This document shows positions 1-8,362 of a stretch of 64,000 bases of DNA, piece by piece. Under the pieces are notes generated by a model. That model ran no database searches. It was given only the letters and a program-made list of their open reading frames with translations, and was not told where the DNA came from. Origin of the DNA: Erysipelothrix piscisicarius (GTDB lineage Bacteria > Bacillota_I > Bacilli_A > Erysipelotrichales > Erysipelotrichaceae); contig NZ_CP034234.1 in NCBI RefSeq assembly GCF_003931795.1, positions 992,001 through 1,056,000 of the forward strand. Direction: 5' to 3'. Each line of letters begins with the position of its first letter. The stretch's first letter is position 1. Made by a program: the position numbers and the translations under genes.

Positions 1-26
1 AAGGGAATCACGACAGGGAGGCATAA
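1..26 (+). CDS. tail of an upstream gene (last codons only)
   Basis: A reading frame open from the window edge ends at TAA 24-26, which overlaps the ATG of the next gene (TAATG). The few visible codons read GNHDREA-stop. The stop/start overlap suggests an upstream gene co-transcribed with rsgA. In many Bacillota this would be the PASTA-domain Ser/Thr kinase, but seven residues cannot show that. Confidence 0.3.
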
Positions 27-880
27 TGAAAGAAGCTGTTATCACACGAATTGTATCCAACCGATATTCCGTTTATTTTGAAGGGGAGTTTATTATCGCG
101 ACTGCAATGGGGAAATTGAGGCTCGGTGATAAGCCAATTGTCGGAGATCATGTACATATCGAGGAGTTAGAGGGGAAATGGGTCATCCAACGCGTTCTTC
201 CCCGCCGAAATCAATTGATTCGTCCACTTGTGGCAAATGTTGATCAAGCTCTTATTGTGATGTCTGCGAAAGAACCTGATTTTTCCTTTACTCTGGTCAA
301 TCGTCTTATTTTTCTTGTATCCCTTCAAAACATTAATCCTATTATTATAGTCTCAAAGAGTGATTTAGCGGATGAAGCACTCAAACAAAATATTCTTGAT
401 GAATATGAAAAATATGGTTATCAAGTCATCATGAGTGGAAGTAATTTACCAACCGATCCGCTTGAAGCGATTATGAAGGGAAAAATATCTGTCTTAGCAG
501 GTCAAAGTGGTGTTGGGAAGTCAAGTATTCTCAATCGCATTAGCGACGATCTAGAACTTAATACACAAGAAATATCTAAGGCATTAGGACGGGGTAGACA
601 TACGACGCGCCACAATCAAATTTATCCTTTATGCGGTGGATGGATTGCGGACACACCGGGCTTTTCTTCATTAGATTTTAGTACTGTAGATCCGCTCGAG
701 TTATCGCAAGCAATCCCTGATTTTGCGCCTTATATCGGAAATTGTAAGTACCGTGATTGTATGCATATAAAAGAACCGGGTTGCATTATTAAAGAAAACG
801 TTGAAAGTGGAGCAATCTCAAAACAACGATATCAAGATTATCTTGATTGCTTAACATTAATTAAGGAGGAGTCACGATGA
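26..880 (+). CDS. rsgA: ribosome small-subunit-dependent GTPase A (RsgA)
   Basis: This is a circularly permuted GTPase that assists late maturation of the 30S subunit. The order of elements is diagnostic: an N-terminal OB-fold (about residues 1-65), then G4 (SKSD), then the P-loop GQSGVGKSS, then G3 in DTPGF, and a C-terminal zinc knuckle with CKYRDCMH and a further Cys. Its 284 residues are close to the family norm of about 290. The start is the ATG after GGGAGG, overlapping an upstream stop. It overlaps rpe by 4 bp, so the two are translationally coupled, as in other Bacillota. Confidence 0.96.
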   Translation: MKEAVITRIVSNRYSVYFEGEFIIATAMGKLRLGDKPIVGDHVHIEELEGKWVIQRVLPRRNQLIRPLVANVDQALIVMSAKEPDFSFTLVNRLIFLVSLQNINPIIIVSKSDLADEALKQNILDEYEKYGYQVIMSGSNLPTDPLEAIMKGKISVLAGQSGVGKSSILNRISDDLELNTQEISKALGRGRHTTRHNQIYPLCGGWIADTPGFSSLDFSTVDPLELSQAIPDFAPYIGNCKYRDCMHIKEPGCIIKENVESGAISKQRYQDYLDCLTLIKEESR

Positions 881-1527
881 GTAAAATCGTATCACCATCT
901 TTATTATCCTTGGATTTTAAAGATATGAAAACACAATTGAAACGTGTAGAAGTAGCAGGTGCAACGTGGTTGCATTACGATGTAATGGATGGAGTTTTTG
1001 TGGACAATATAAGTTTTGGTCCAGCAATAATGAAACAAATTGGTCAAGTTTCAGATTTATTGATGGATGTCCACCTTATGATTGTAAATCCTGAAAAGTA
1101 CTTTGATATGTTTATTGAAAATGGCGCTGATGCAATAACCTTTCATACAGAATGTTATGGTGACCCAACTCAAGGCATTGAAGCTGTTAAGTATTTGAAG
1201 AAAAAGGGGATTAAGTCGGGGATTACATTAAGACCAGGAACAGATCTTGATAAAATTGTCCCTTACTTAAAACATGTAGATCTGGTTTTAGTGATGAGTG
1301 TTGAACCGGGATTTGGAGGACAAGCGTTTATGCCTGAAATGCTTGAACGAATCAAGCAACTTGATGAAATGCGAAAACTAAATAATTATGAATATCTTAT
1401 TTCGGTAGATGGGGGCATTAATGGTGAAACCGGTCCTCGTGCACGTCTTGCGGGCGCAGATATCCTTGTTGCGGGTAGCTATGTATTTGGGGATGATATT
1501 GAAAAGGCGGTTTCGTCTTTACTATGA
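877..1527 (+). CDS. rpe: ribulose-phosphate 3-epimerase
   Basis: Cytosolic TIM-barrel enzyme that interconverts ribulose 5-phosphate and xylulose 5-phosphate in the pentose phosphate pathway. Visible family motifs are the N-terminal SPSLLSLDF, the metal-binding HYDVMDGVFVDN, MDVHLMI, MSVEPGFGGQ and SVDGGI near the C-terminus, with a phosphate-binding ADILVAGSYVF. Length is 216 residues, normal for the family. Its ATG overlaps the rsgA stop (ATGA) and its end overlaps thiN by 4 bp, giving the common rsgA-rpe-thiN operon. Confidence 0.96.
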   Translation: MSKIVSPSLLSLDFKDMKTQLKRVEVAGATWLHYDVMDGVFVDNISFGPAIMKQIGQVSDLLMDVHLMIVNPEKYFDMFIENGADAITFHTECYGDPTQGIEAVKYLKKKGIKSGITLRPGTDLDKIVPYLKHVDLVLVMSVEPGFGGQAFMPEMLERIKQLDEMRKLNNYEYLISVDGGINGETGPRARLAGADILVAGSYVFGDDIEKAVSSLL

Positions 1528-2117
1528 AAACCGTCACAATCGTTTTAGGAGAGCATCACGAAACTATTATAGGAGATGTCATTGGTGTGGATTTTGGTGC
1601 TTATGTATGTGCTCGCGATGGTGTAGCGATGACATTAGCCTGTGGCGATTTTGATTCTGTAACAACAGTGCAATTCAAGGAGATTGAGTTGCACTGTTCG
1701 CATATTCATAAATTAAACCCCATCAAAGATGAGACTGATTTTAAGTATGCATATTCTCTTTGTGATGATTATGATATTATTCGCGTTCTTGGCGGTTTGG
1801 GACGTCGAAAGGATCACGAGTTCATAAATATTATGACAGCGATGAAGGACTCAAGAATCGAGTTATATGATGGCTTAAACAAAATAAAACGATATGGCTC
1901 AGGGAGCCATATCGTAGATAAGTTAAATTATAAGTATTTTTCGGTTGTTGTACTTAAACAAGGTTATATTACCCTGAAGGGTTTTAAATATCCTCTTACT
2001 CGACGAGAAATATTTCCTTTTGATGATTATCTCACTTCAAATGAAATGATTCATGATAAAGGAGAAATAATCCTCGAAGATGCAAGTGTTCTCGTTATTC
2101 AAGCATGCGATTCATAA
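1524..2117 (+). CDS. thiN: thiamine pyrophosphokinase
   Basis: Transfers pyrophosphate from ATP to thiamine to make thiamine diphosphate. The sequence has the family's GVDFGAYVC, an acidic CGDFDSVT motif, the KDETDFKYAY motif and a GGLGRRKDHEF segment, followed by a beta-rich C-terminal half. At 197 residues it is slightly short (usual 205-220). Its ATG overlaps the rpe stop. No other thiamine gene is in the window, so it probably activates salvaged thiamine. It ends at a bidirectional terminator shared with rpmB. Confidence 0.9.
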   Translation: MKTVTIVLGEHHETIIGDVIGVDFGAYVCARDGVAMTLACGDFDSVTTVQFKEIELHCSHIHKLNPIKDETDFKYAYSLCDDYDIIRVLGGLGRRKDHEFINIMTAMKDSRIELYDGLNKIKRYGSGSHIVDKLNYKYFSVVVLKQGYITLKGFKYPLTRREIFPFDDYLTSNEMIHDKGEIILEDASVLVIQACDS

Positions 2118-2146
2118 TAAAAAAACGGTGTGAACCGTATTTTTTA
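2115..2146. terminator. bidirectional intrinsic terminator between thiN and rpmB
   Basis: The arms ACGGT (2125-2129) and ACCGT (2134-2138) are flanked by an A-run on the left and a T-run on the right. The hairpin can therefore end transcription of thiN (+) and of rpmB (-). Confidence 0.85.
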
Positions 2147-2338
2147 TTATTTTGCTTGTTGTGCTTTCAATGATTTTAGTGCACGGGCGGAAATACGGAC
2201 ACGAGTTGGTTTTCCATCCACCATAATTGTTGCATTTTGCAAGTTTACATTCCATTTACGACGAGTCGCACGAAGTGAATGTGAACGTTTGTTTCCTGAT
2301 AGTGTTTTTTTACCGGATACGGAACATACTCTAGGCAT
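2147..2338 (-). CDS. rpmB: 50S ribosomal protein L28
   Basis: 63-residue basic protein of the large ribosomal subunit. It starts [16 protein letters not shown] and contains the characteristic [14 protein letters not shown] and [11 protein letters not shown] segments. The start is fixed by the family's N-terminus and by AAGAAAGGGGG just upstream on the minus strand; a longer in-frame extension is possible but has no homology to the family. Of the metal-binding cysteines found in some L28 forms, only one remains. It stands alone, converging with thiN and diverging from ftsA. Confidence 0.95.
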   Translation of the reverse strand: MPRVCSVSGKKTLSGNKRSHSLRATRRKWNVNLQNATIMVDGKPTRVRISARALKSLKAQQAK

Positions 2339-2378
2339 ACCGTAACCCCCTTTCTTATCTATTTCATAACGCTTGACT

Positions 2379-2407
2379 ATAATATCATATAGATTTTGTT
2401 TAATCAA
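2379..2407 (-). promoter_or_regulatory. sigma-A type promoter for rpmB
   Basis: On the minus strand TTGATT (2402-2407) is followed after 17 bp by TATTAT (2379-2384), about 40 bp ahead of the L28 start. Spacing is ideal and both boxes are close to consensus. Confidence 0.65.
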
Positions 2408-2493
2408 GTATCTCAGGGAAAAATTATCACCAAAAATTCTTGTGTGAAATAACAAGCAAAAATGCACTTAACACACCATCTATCACTTTGCTA

Positions 2494-2521
2494 TTGGACT
2501 TTATTATGATATTATTATAAT
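2494..2521 (+). promoter_or_regulatory. sigma-A type promoter for ftsA-ftsZ
   Basis: TTGGAC (2494-2499), a 16-bp spacer and a perfect TATAAT (2516-2521) lie 20 bp before the ftsA ATG; AAGGAGG follows at about 2527-2533. This implies a very short leader. Confidence 0.65.
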
Positions 2522-2540
2522 AGCACAAGGAGGTTCGCTG

Positions 2541-3776
2541 ATGGAGAAACAAATAGTTGCAGCTTTAGAAATCGCGGATCATGAAGTGCGCTTATTAGTT
2601 GGACAATTTTTCAATGGCCGATTAAATATATTAAAGGTTGAACGAGTCCCACATTTAGGTGTGGCGGGCTATTCGATTATGAGCGAAACGCATGTGGTCG
2701 ATTCAATTAAAAAAGCGATTGAAAATGCATCGCGTAATTTGGGGGTTGTAATAAAACAAGTACTATTACTTGTTCCTGGCGTCCATATGAAGCGAATCAA
2801 TAAACAATTGCGCGTACCAATCACTGGGCGTATTTCTGAGAATGATGTAAAAAGAGCATATAAAGAATTATTAAACGTAAAAGCTCCTGAAGGACATATA
2901 TTAACGAACGTATTAATGAGTAAGTATTTTGTGAACGGAAGTTCGACTCGTAAATTACCATTAAATGAACGATGTGAAAGTTTAACGATAGAAGCAGATT
3001 GCTACTTCGGGAAACAATCCATCATTTTCCCATATGTGTCATGTGTTGAAAAATCAGGATTAAAGATTATTGATATTGTTTTAGATGATATTGGTTTTGC
3101 AAAAGAGGCTTCATTATTTGAAGCGTCAATTGATAAACCAATTGTTTCTTTAACATTAGGTGAAAAACTAACAAAATTATCACTATTTAGTAAAGGTATT
3201 CTCTTATCTAATGATTATATCGATCGTGGATTTGATGTCTTTATGAAGAAAATCGAACGTACATTAAAAGTGCCAACGGATGTTGTGCATCGATTATTGT
3301 ATTTTAATGTCGATTTAAATAATGAAAATCCGAAAGATGACCCTATATTTATATGGTCAACTAAATCAACATCCCATACCTTATCTCAGGTAGATCTTAT
3401 GGATTTAGTTGCAGAGGATATTCATAAATTTATTGTTGAAATATGTAATAGTTGTGAACCGATTTTTGAAAGTCTTGGGGAACCTCGTTTTATTATTAGT
3501 GGAGAAGCCGCAGAGATTTCAGGAATTACAAATTGTATTGAAAAAATAACAGAAGCGGAGGCGGTTACATACCGTTCTACAACATTTGGTGTAAAAGATT
3601 ATGGTCTAACATCTCTTGTAGGGGCATTTTACTTTTATAAAGACCAAAGTATATTCCGTGATGTAACACTCTCAAGCGTTGATGAAGATGAGTTTAAGCG
3701 AGTTGTGTTACAATATGAAAAAGACGAAGATGACTCGATTACTCAAAAACTGAAGAGCATGTTCTTTGAACGTTAG
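2541..3776 (+). CDS. ftsA: FtsA-like cell division protein, divergent
   Basis: Predicted FtsA, the actin-fold protein that ties FtsZ to the membrane. Support comes from its position directly before ftsZ, its length (411 residues), an SHS2-like segment at about 80-165 and a C-terminal amphipathic stretch (400-411, ending KLKSMFFER) like an FtsA membrane-targeting helix. It is highly divergent. The phosphate-1 loop (about 7-18, LEIADHEV) lacks the usual DxGTS pattern. The phosphate-2 loop (201-212, SLTLGEKLT) lacks DIGGGTTD. The adenosine motif reads ISGEAAEISG. ATP binding therefore looks lost or strongly altered. Start: ATG after AAGGAGG. Function is secure from context; biochemistry is not. 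Confidence 0.85.
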   Translation: MEKQIVAALEIADHEVRLLVGQFFNGRLNILKVERVPHLGVAGYSIMSETHVVDSIKKAIENASRNLGVVIKQVLLLVPGVHMKRINKQLRVPITGRISENDVKRAYKELLNVKAPEGHILTNVLMSKYFVNGSSTRKLPLNERCESLTIEADCYFGKQSIIFPYVSCVEKSGLKIIDIVLDDIGFAKEASLFEASIDKPIVSLTLGEKLTKLSLFSKGILLSNDYIDRGFDVFMKKIERTLKVPTDVVHRLLYFNVDLNNENPKDDPIFIWSTKSTSHTLSQVDLMDLVAEDIHKFIVEICNSCEPIFESLGEPRFIISGEAAEISGITNCIEKITEAEAVTYRSTTFGVKDYGLTSLVGAFYFYKDQSIFRDVTLSSVDEDEFKRVVLQYEKDEDDSITQKLKSMFFER

Positions 3777-3794
3777 ATGGAGGAGTGAACAAAT

Positions 3795-4871
3795 ATGGAT
3801 GCGAATTTTGAACAAGTAGCAAGAATTAAAGTAATAGGTGTCGGTGGCGCTGGATGTAATGCGGTTAATCGAATGGTTGATGAAGGCATGAAAGGTGTAG
3901 AATTTTATGTCGCAAATACAGATTTACAAGTGCTTAACTGTTCGCCTGTAGTTAATCGTATAGAATTAGGCCGTGAGGTGACGAAGGGTCTTGGGGCAGG
4001 TGCGAATCCAGAAATGGGACGTAAAGCTGCCGTTGAGAGTGAAAATGAAATTCGAGAAGCTGTAAAAGATGCTGATATGGTCTTTGTTACAGCTGGTTTA
4101 GGCGGTGGAACTGGTACAGGAGCATCACCACTTGTTGCGAAAATCGCGCAAGAAGAAGGTGCACTTGTTGTAGGGATCGTTACAAAACCATTTACATTCG
4201 AAGGACGTCGTCGTTCAAATCAGGCAATGTCTGGATTGGAAGAATTAAAGTCTTATGTTGACTCATTAATTATTGTAAGTAATAATCAATTACTTGAAGT
4301 GATTGGACGTATTCCATTCCAAGAAGCATTTAAAGAGGCAGATAATGTACTAAGACAAGGTGTTCAAACAATTACTGATCTGATTGCTGTTCCTGCAATG
4401 ATTAACCTTGACTTTGCGGATGTTCGATCCGTTATGGCAGGACAGGGAAGTGCTTTAATTGGAATTGGTATGTCACAAGGTGAAAATAAATCAATTGAAG
4501 CGGCTCAAAAAGCGATTACTTCTCCACTTTTAGAAGCACAAATTGATGGTGCTCGTAATGCGATTGTAAACGTTACAGGTGGCGATTCAATTTCGATTCA
4601 AGATGCATCAGAGGCAGTAGATTATATTCGTGATGCAGCGGGAAATGATATTGATATTATCTTTGGAGTTGCGATTAATGAAAATATTGGTGATTCCATT
4701 ATTGTAACCGTAATTGCGACTGGTTTTGATGGTGCGGAAGAACCTGCACCTGAAGCCCATGCTACGCGTACTGCGGCTGAAGCAAGACCCGCTTATCAAA
4801 CGTCACATAACAATCAGGAAGAACGTCGTACTGAAAACAATGATATCCCTGAGTTCTTTAAAACGCGATAA
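3795..4871 (+). CDS. ftsZ: cell division protein FtsZ
   Basis: Tubulin-like GTPase that forms the cytokinetic ring. It shows the N-terminal [16 protein letters not shown], the tubulin signature GGGTGTG, and the T7 catalytic loop region NLDFADVR. A variable acidic linker follows from about residue 315, then the conserved C-terminal peptide DIPEFFKTR, which in the family binds FtsA and other membrane anchors. Length 358 is typical of Bacillota. It lies 18 bp after ftsA with GGAGGAG before its ATG, and a hairpin terminator follows. Retention of the C-terminal peptide suggests the divergent FtsA still works with it. Confidence 0.98.
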   Translation: MDANFEQVARIKVIGVGGAGCNAVNRMVDEGMKGVEFYVANTDLQVLNCSPVVNRIELGREVTKGLGAGANPEMGRKAAVESENEIREAVKDADMVFVTAGLGGGTGTGASPLVAKIAQEEGALVVGIVTKPFTFEGRRRSNQAMSGLEELKSYVDSLIIVSNNQLLEVIGRIPFQEAFKEADNVLRQGVQTITDLIAVPAMINLDFADVRSVMAGQGSALIGIGMSQGENKSIEAAQKAITSPLLEAQIDGARNAIVNVTGGDSISIQDASEAVDYIRDAAGNDIDIIFGVAINENIGDSIIVTVIATGFDGAEEPAPEAHATRTAAEARPAYQTSHNNQEERRTENNDIPEFFKTR

Positions 4872-4905
4872 GTCACATTGTTTGATCTTTTAAAAGATTA
4901 GAAGT

Positions 4906-4934
4906 AAAGAAAGAACACGTTTCTTTCTTTTTTT
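4906..4934 (+). terminator. terminator after ftsZ
   Basis: A perfect 10-bp stem (4906-4915 with 4921-4930) and a 5-nt loop are followed by T4. It separates ftsZ from the small ORF and radC. Confidence 0.8.
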
Positions 4935-4978
4935 ATGAAGTTATTTCTGAAGTACATACATAGTAACGGAGGTGATTT

Positions 4979-5101
4979 ATGCTTTCGTTATATATAACTG
5001 GATTGATTGTATTAATCGGATTGGCGGCGGTATACAAAATCCTAACAAGTAGTAGCGGCAGTTTATCTTATGGTAAAGCCAAAATTCAGTGGGGACGATG
5101 A
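4979..5101 (+). CDS. small single-pass membrane protein, unknown
   Basis: A 40-codon ORF with an unusually strong ribosome binding site (GGAGGTGATTT, then ATG). The product starts MLSLYITGLIVLIGLAAVYK, one hydrophobic helix (about residues 2-22), followed by a short polar tail rich in Ser, Gly and Lys. It overlaps the proposed radC start by 32 bp in another frame. I do not recognise a family. The strong SD and predicted helix argue for a real translated microprotein. Otherwise it could be a coupling leader for radC, which has no good SD of its own. Confidence 0.5.
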   Translation: MLSLYITGLIVLIGLAAVYKILTSSSGSLSYGKAKIQWGR

Positions 5102-5777
5102 TGGTCGACAATATCACCTAATGCCACGTGAGAAACTTTTAGCGCTCGGTCCTGAAAAACTTTCGGATGCGGAACTGATTGCAATCTTATTACGGACAGG
5201 AACACGCAATAAAAGTGTTACAGTCCTTGCTTCTGAAGTCATACAATCGATTGGCGGAATTCAGAATCTGATTACGATTCAATATGGGGAATTATCAAAT
5301 ATCAAGGGTATGAAAAAAGCTAAATGTTCAACTCTCATTGCGTTACATGAGTTGCTTCGAAGAATTGTCAAGCCAGTGCCTGGGGAAAAGATTCAACTAA
5401 GTTCGTGTCAACATACAGTGAGGTGGTTAAATCTTGAGATTGGGTTTGAGGAACAAGAACGCTTTCTTGTGCTTTTTCTTTCCACTCAGAACAGACTGAT
5501 TCGCTACTTAAATTTATTTAAAGGTACGGTTGATCAGAGTTTAGTTCATCCACGTGATGTCTTTAGAGAAGCGGTACGATGCAATGCATCTCGAATTGTA
5601 CTCGTACACAATCATCCTGGAGGATCGCTCGCTGCCAGCGAAGCAGACATAGAGATGACTCAAGTTTTGATTAACTCTGGTTATATGATTGGAATTGAGG
5701 TGCTCGATCACATTATCGTCACCTCAACAGAGTCTGTTTCATTACGTAAATTGCAACCGCTTTTATTTGGAGAATAG
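5070..5777 (+). CDS. radC: RadC family JAMM-domain protein
   Basis: The N-terminal helix-hairpin-helix region begins at MPREKLLALGPEKLSDAELI, followed by a C-terminal JAB1/MPN metalloprotease-like domain with LVHNHPGGSLAASEAD (the HxHPxG...S...D signature). Its biological role is unsettled; the historical link to DNA repair is not supported for the family. Length 235 is typical. The ATG at 5070 is used; a second in-frame ATG at 5121 also fits the family's start. Neither has a strong SD, so translation may depend on the overlapping small ORF. The family often sits beside mre genes, as here. Confidence 0.9.
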   Translation: MVKPKFSGDDDGRQYHLMPREKLLALGPEKLSDAELIAILLRTGTRNKSVTVLASEVIQSIGGIQNLITIQYGELSNIKGMKKAKCSTLIALHELLRRIVKPVPGEKIQLSSCQHTVRWLNLEIGFEEQERFLVLFLSTQNRLIRYLNLFKGTVDQSLVHPRDVFREAVRCNASRIVLVHNHPGGSLAASEADIEMTQVLINSGYMIGIEVLDHIIVTSTESVSLRKLQPLLFGE

Positions 5778-5800
5778 GGGTTAAAACCCTTATTCTTTCA
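5772..5800 (+). terminator. probable terminator after radC
   Basis: A 9-bp stem (5772-5780 with 5787-5795, one G-U pair) includes the radC stop codon. The loop is TTAAAA and the T-tract is short and interrupted, so termination is likely but may be incomplete. Confidence 0.6.
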
Positions 5801-5801
5801 T

Positions 5802-5830
5802 TTGTAAAAAGTTGGATTTGTAAGTATAAT
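5802..5830 (+). promoter_or_regulatory. promoter for mreCD
   Basis: TTGTAA (5802-5807), a 17-bp spacer and a perfect TATAAT (5825-5830) lie 15 bp before the mreC ATG. Confidence 0.65.
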
Positions 5831-5845
5831 AAAGAAGGTGATTAA

Positions 5846-6685
5846 ATGAAACGAAAGAATAATTTTAGACGTTTACTTATTTATTTGTTAACAACAGTTA
5901 TTGTTTGTCTTTTTGGAATGGGATTTGTAAAAAAATCGTCATTTTATGAATCATCAGATCGTAATTTCTTTAGTTTCATTTCGATGGTACGTTATGGGTT
6001 AATTGATTATCCAATTGAAACAATGAGCAATGTCGTAAAAGACACATCGACGATGTGGGATGTGCGTCATGAAAACGATAAGTTAAGAACACAATTAGAA
6101 ACATCTCATCATTGGCAAACGCGATTAAATGAATTAGAGAGTGAAGTGGCTGAACTTAAAGCGCTGAATGAACTTAATTCAGTCTATTCAGAATTTACAC
6201 AAGTTAACGCAACTGTAAAAAACCGTTCATCTGAAAAATGGGATTCCGTTATCACAATTGATAAAGGAAGTGAAGATGGTGTTGCTGTTGGCGACGGTGT
6301 TGTGGCTCCGAAAGGAATTATTGGTAAAGTATTAAGTGTTGATAAAAATCAATCATTGGTAGCACTTCTAATTGCTAATGATGAAAATTCGAATGCTACG
6401 GTGCAAATAGAGGTATCGAAAGGGAATTATGTTCAAGGAATTTTAAATTCGTATGATCATGAGAAGAAATTGTTTTCTGTCGTACTTCTTGAGTCTACTT
6501 CAACCATTGCCGCAGATATGCCTGTATCAACTGCAAGCATAAGTAGTGTCTATCCAAGTGGTTTGTTTGTTGGGAAAGTCGACTCTGTTAAAAATGTTGC
6601 AGATAGTGTTGGCGTGCTTGTGTATGTAAAACCTTCTGTAGATTATAATAATATTAAGTATGTTTCGGTGGTGAAAAAATCATGA
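5846..6685 (+). CDS. mreC: rod shape-determining protein MreC
   Basis: Elongasome scaffold anchored in the membrane. There is an N-terminal transmembrane helix (about residues 9-27), a coiled coil (about 70-115), then the paired beta-barrel MreC domain with the typical DKGSEDGVAVGDGVVAPKG and GIIGKVLSVD segments. Length 279 is normal. The start ATG follows AAGAAGGTGATT. It overlaps mreD by 4 bp. Unusually, no mreB precedes it in this window. Confidence 0.93.
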   Translation: MKRKNNFRRLLIYLLTTVIVCLFGMGFVKKSSFYESSDRNFFSFISMVRYGLIDYPIETMSNVVKDTSTMWDVRHENDKLRTQLETSHHWQTRLNELESEVAELKALNELNSVYSEFTQVNATVKNRSSEKWDSVITIDKGSEDGVAVGDGVVAPKGIIGKVLSVDKNQSLVALLIANDENSNATVQIEVSKGNYVQGILNSYDHEKKLFSVVLLESTSTIAADMPVSTASISSVYPSGLFVGKVDSVKNVADSVGVLVYVKPSVDYNNIKYVSVVKKS

Positions 6686-7212
6686 GAATGATTCGCTGGA
6701 TGCATTTTCTATATATTTTGGTTTTATTGGTTTTAGATTCAATTTTTAATGCTCTGTTTACGCAACTTGGTTTGAGTTCGATAACGTTTGTAAGCAGTTT
6801 GCATTTTCTTGGACTAATGCTATTAACGCAAAATGATTCTCAGACTGAATCGATTGTCAAAGCGATTCTTTTAGGGATATGGATGGATTTAAACCATATT
6901 GGATCGTTTCCAATGTTCTTTGTTAGTTATTCCGTCACAATAGCGATTTTAAGAGTTTGGGATCGTTATATTGGGACATCAACATTTGAGTTTCTAGTTC
7001 TAGCAGTTATTGGGTTGTTTATCAAAGAAATGTTAATTTTTGGAATGTTACCTCTTGTTAAAGGGGTATCGTATGGTTTAATTACTTTTATAAGTACTCG
7101 AACTTTATGGGTAATTATCGGTAATTTAATTCTGCTACCAATCGCTATGACGTTATATAAATTAATGCATCGTATGATTATGCAACGTGTTCAAAATTTA
7201 TATATGCGTTAA
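6682..7212 (+). CDS. mreD: rod shape-determining protein MreD
   Basis: Small polytopic membrane protein of the elongasome, 176 residues, with about five hydrophobic helices spread along its length. Sequence motifs in MreD are weak, so identification rests on topology, size and the 4-bp overlap (ATGA) with mreC. Its ATG has a weak SD, consistent with translational coupling. Confidence 0.82.
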   Translation: MRMIRWMHFLYILVLLVLDSIFNALFTQLGLSSITFVSSLHFLGLMLLTQNDSQTESIVKAILLGIWMDLNHIGSFPMFFVSYSVTIAILRVWDRYIGTSTFEFLVLAVIGLFIKEMLIFGMLPLVKGVSYGLITFISTRTLWVIIGNLILLPIAMTLYKLMHRMIMQRVQNLYMR

Positions 7213-7237
7213 TAAAAACAGAGGGAGATATTGATTT

Positions 7238-8332
7238 ATGAACATATTTCAACGCATTCAAAAATTTTTTGATGATCATTTCAGTTGGAAGCAACTTGTT
7301 CCTTTTATGTTATTTTTATTAAGTGTATTTTTATTGATGCAAACATGGGCTGTTTGGCAACATGCAATTGAGTTAGCAAAACGCATTCTACTACCATTTG
7401 TTATCGGTTTTGCGCTCGCATATATTGTTAGACCCATTGCTGTTTTCTTTGAAAAATACAATATTAAGCGGGCTATTAGTGTTCCCATCACGCTTGTATT
7501 GTTTGTGGTACTGATTGTACTTCTTTTTTCATCAATTTTACCATCACTCTATACAGATATATCACAATTAATTGGTAATAGTATGGATGGGATTCAACAG
7601 CTTTACAATTACTATAAAGAGATTAATCATAATAATCCTTCACCTTGGGCAGATGATATATTTAAGCAAGTTATGGGGATGCTCAATGGAATTGTCGGTC
7701 AGATACCAACATTGCCTGCTGCAGCATCACAGTTTTTATCAAAGATTTTTTCAACAATCACGACTGGAATTTTTTCATTTATTATTGGGATGTATTTTGT
7801 TTTTGATTATGAAAATTTCACGGGAAGTGTTTTACGAATTGCAAATAACATTTCACCTAAATTGGGGAACTCTATCATTGTTATTGATCATGCAGTTAGC
7901 CGTTATTTAGGGACGCTTGTAGTTATTATGACCATTACATGCATTGAGTACAGTTTGCTTTATCTAGCTGTCGGCCATAATTATGCATTTGTTCTCGGGG
8001 TGTTGACCGCATTTGGATTATTAATTCCATATATTGGACCAACTGTTGTGCATGTACTGGGGATTTTAACGGCATTAACGTTACCGTTACCACGTGTGCT
8101 TATTCTTACTATTGGTTTAGTTGTTTTGTCAAATGTAGATGGTTATGTGGTGTCACCGATGGTTTATTCAAAACGCGACAAAATCGAACCCCTATGGTCG
8201 TTATTCGCATTTTTTGCGTCGAGTGTTTTATTTGGATTTGTAGGGATTTTAATTTCCATGCCATTATACTTCTCGATACGTGCCTTATTTAACTTGAGAA
8301 AGAATAATTGGGTTATCCCTGAAGAAAATTAG
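7238..8332 (+). CDS. AI-2E family (UPF0118) transporter
   Basis: 364-residue polytopic membrane protein of the TqsA/PerM/YtvI family. There are N-terminal hydrophobic helices at about 17-60, a polar amphipathic stretch (about 105-165), and a C-terminal bundle with the family's YLGTLVVIMTITCIEY, FGLLIPYIGPTVVH and DGYVVSPMVYSKRDKIEPLW segments. Substrates of most members are unknown; some act as ion/proton antiporters, so an autoinducer role should not be assumed. Its ATG follows GAGGGAG. It is 25 bp after mreD and may be in the same transcript. Confidence 0.88.
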   Translation: MNIFQRIQKFFDDHFSWKQLVPFMLFLLSVFLLMQTWAVWQHAIELAKRILLPFVIGFALAYIVRPIAVFFEKYNIKRAISVPITLVLFVVLIVLLFSSILPSLYTDISQLIGNSMDGIQQLYNYYKEINHNNPSPWADDIFKQVMGMLNGIVGQIPTLPAAASQFLSKIFSTITTGIFSFIIGMYFVFDYENFTGSVLRIANNISPKLGNSIIVIDHAVSRYLGTLVVIMTITCIEYSLLYLAVGHNYAFVLGVLTAFGLLIPYIGPTVVHVLGILTALTLPLPRVLILTIGLVVLSNVDGYVVSPMVYSKRDKIEPLWSLFAFFASSVLFGFVGILISMPLYFSIRALFNLRKNNWVIPEEN

Positions 8333-8362
8333 TGTATAATAAAATGTGAAAAGAGGTTGTGT

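Noticed and set aside
1409..1654. 81-codon open frame across the rpe/thiN junction
   Set aside because: Lies within two real genes in another frame; product is Arg/Cys rich with no domain or SD.
2147..2467. Longer form of L28 with 43 extra N-terminal residues
   Set aside because: The extension is unrelated to the family, overlaps the predicted promoter and lacks an SD; the start at 2338 has GGGGG upstream.
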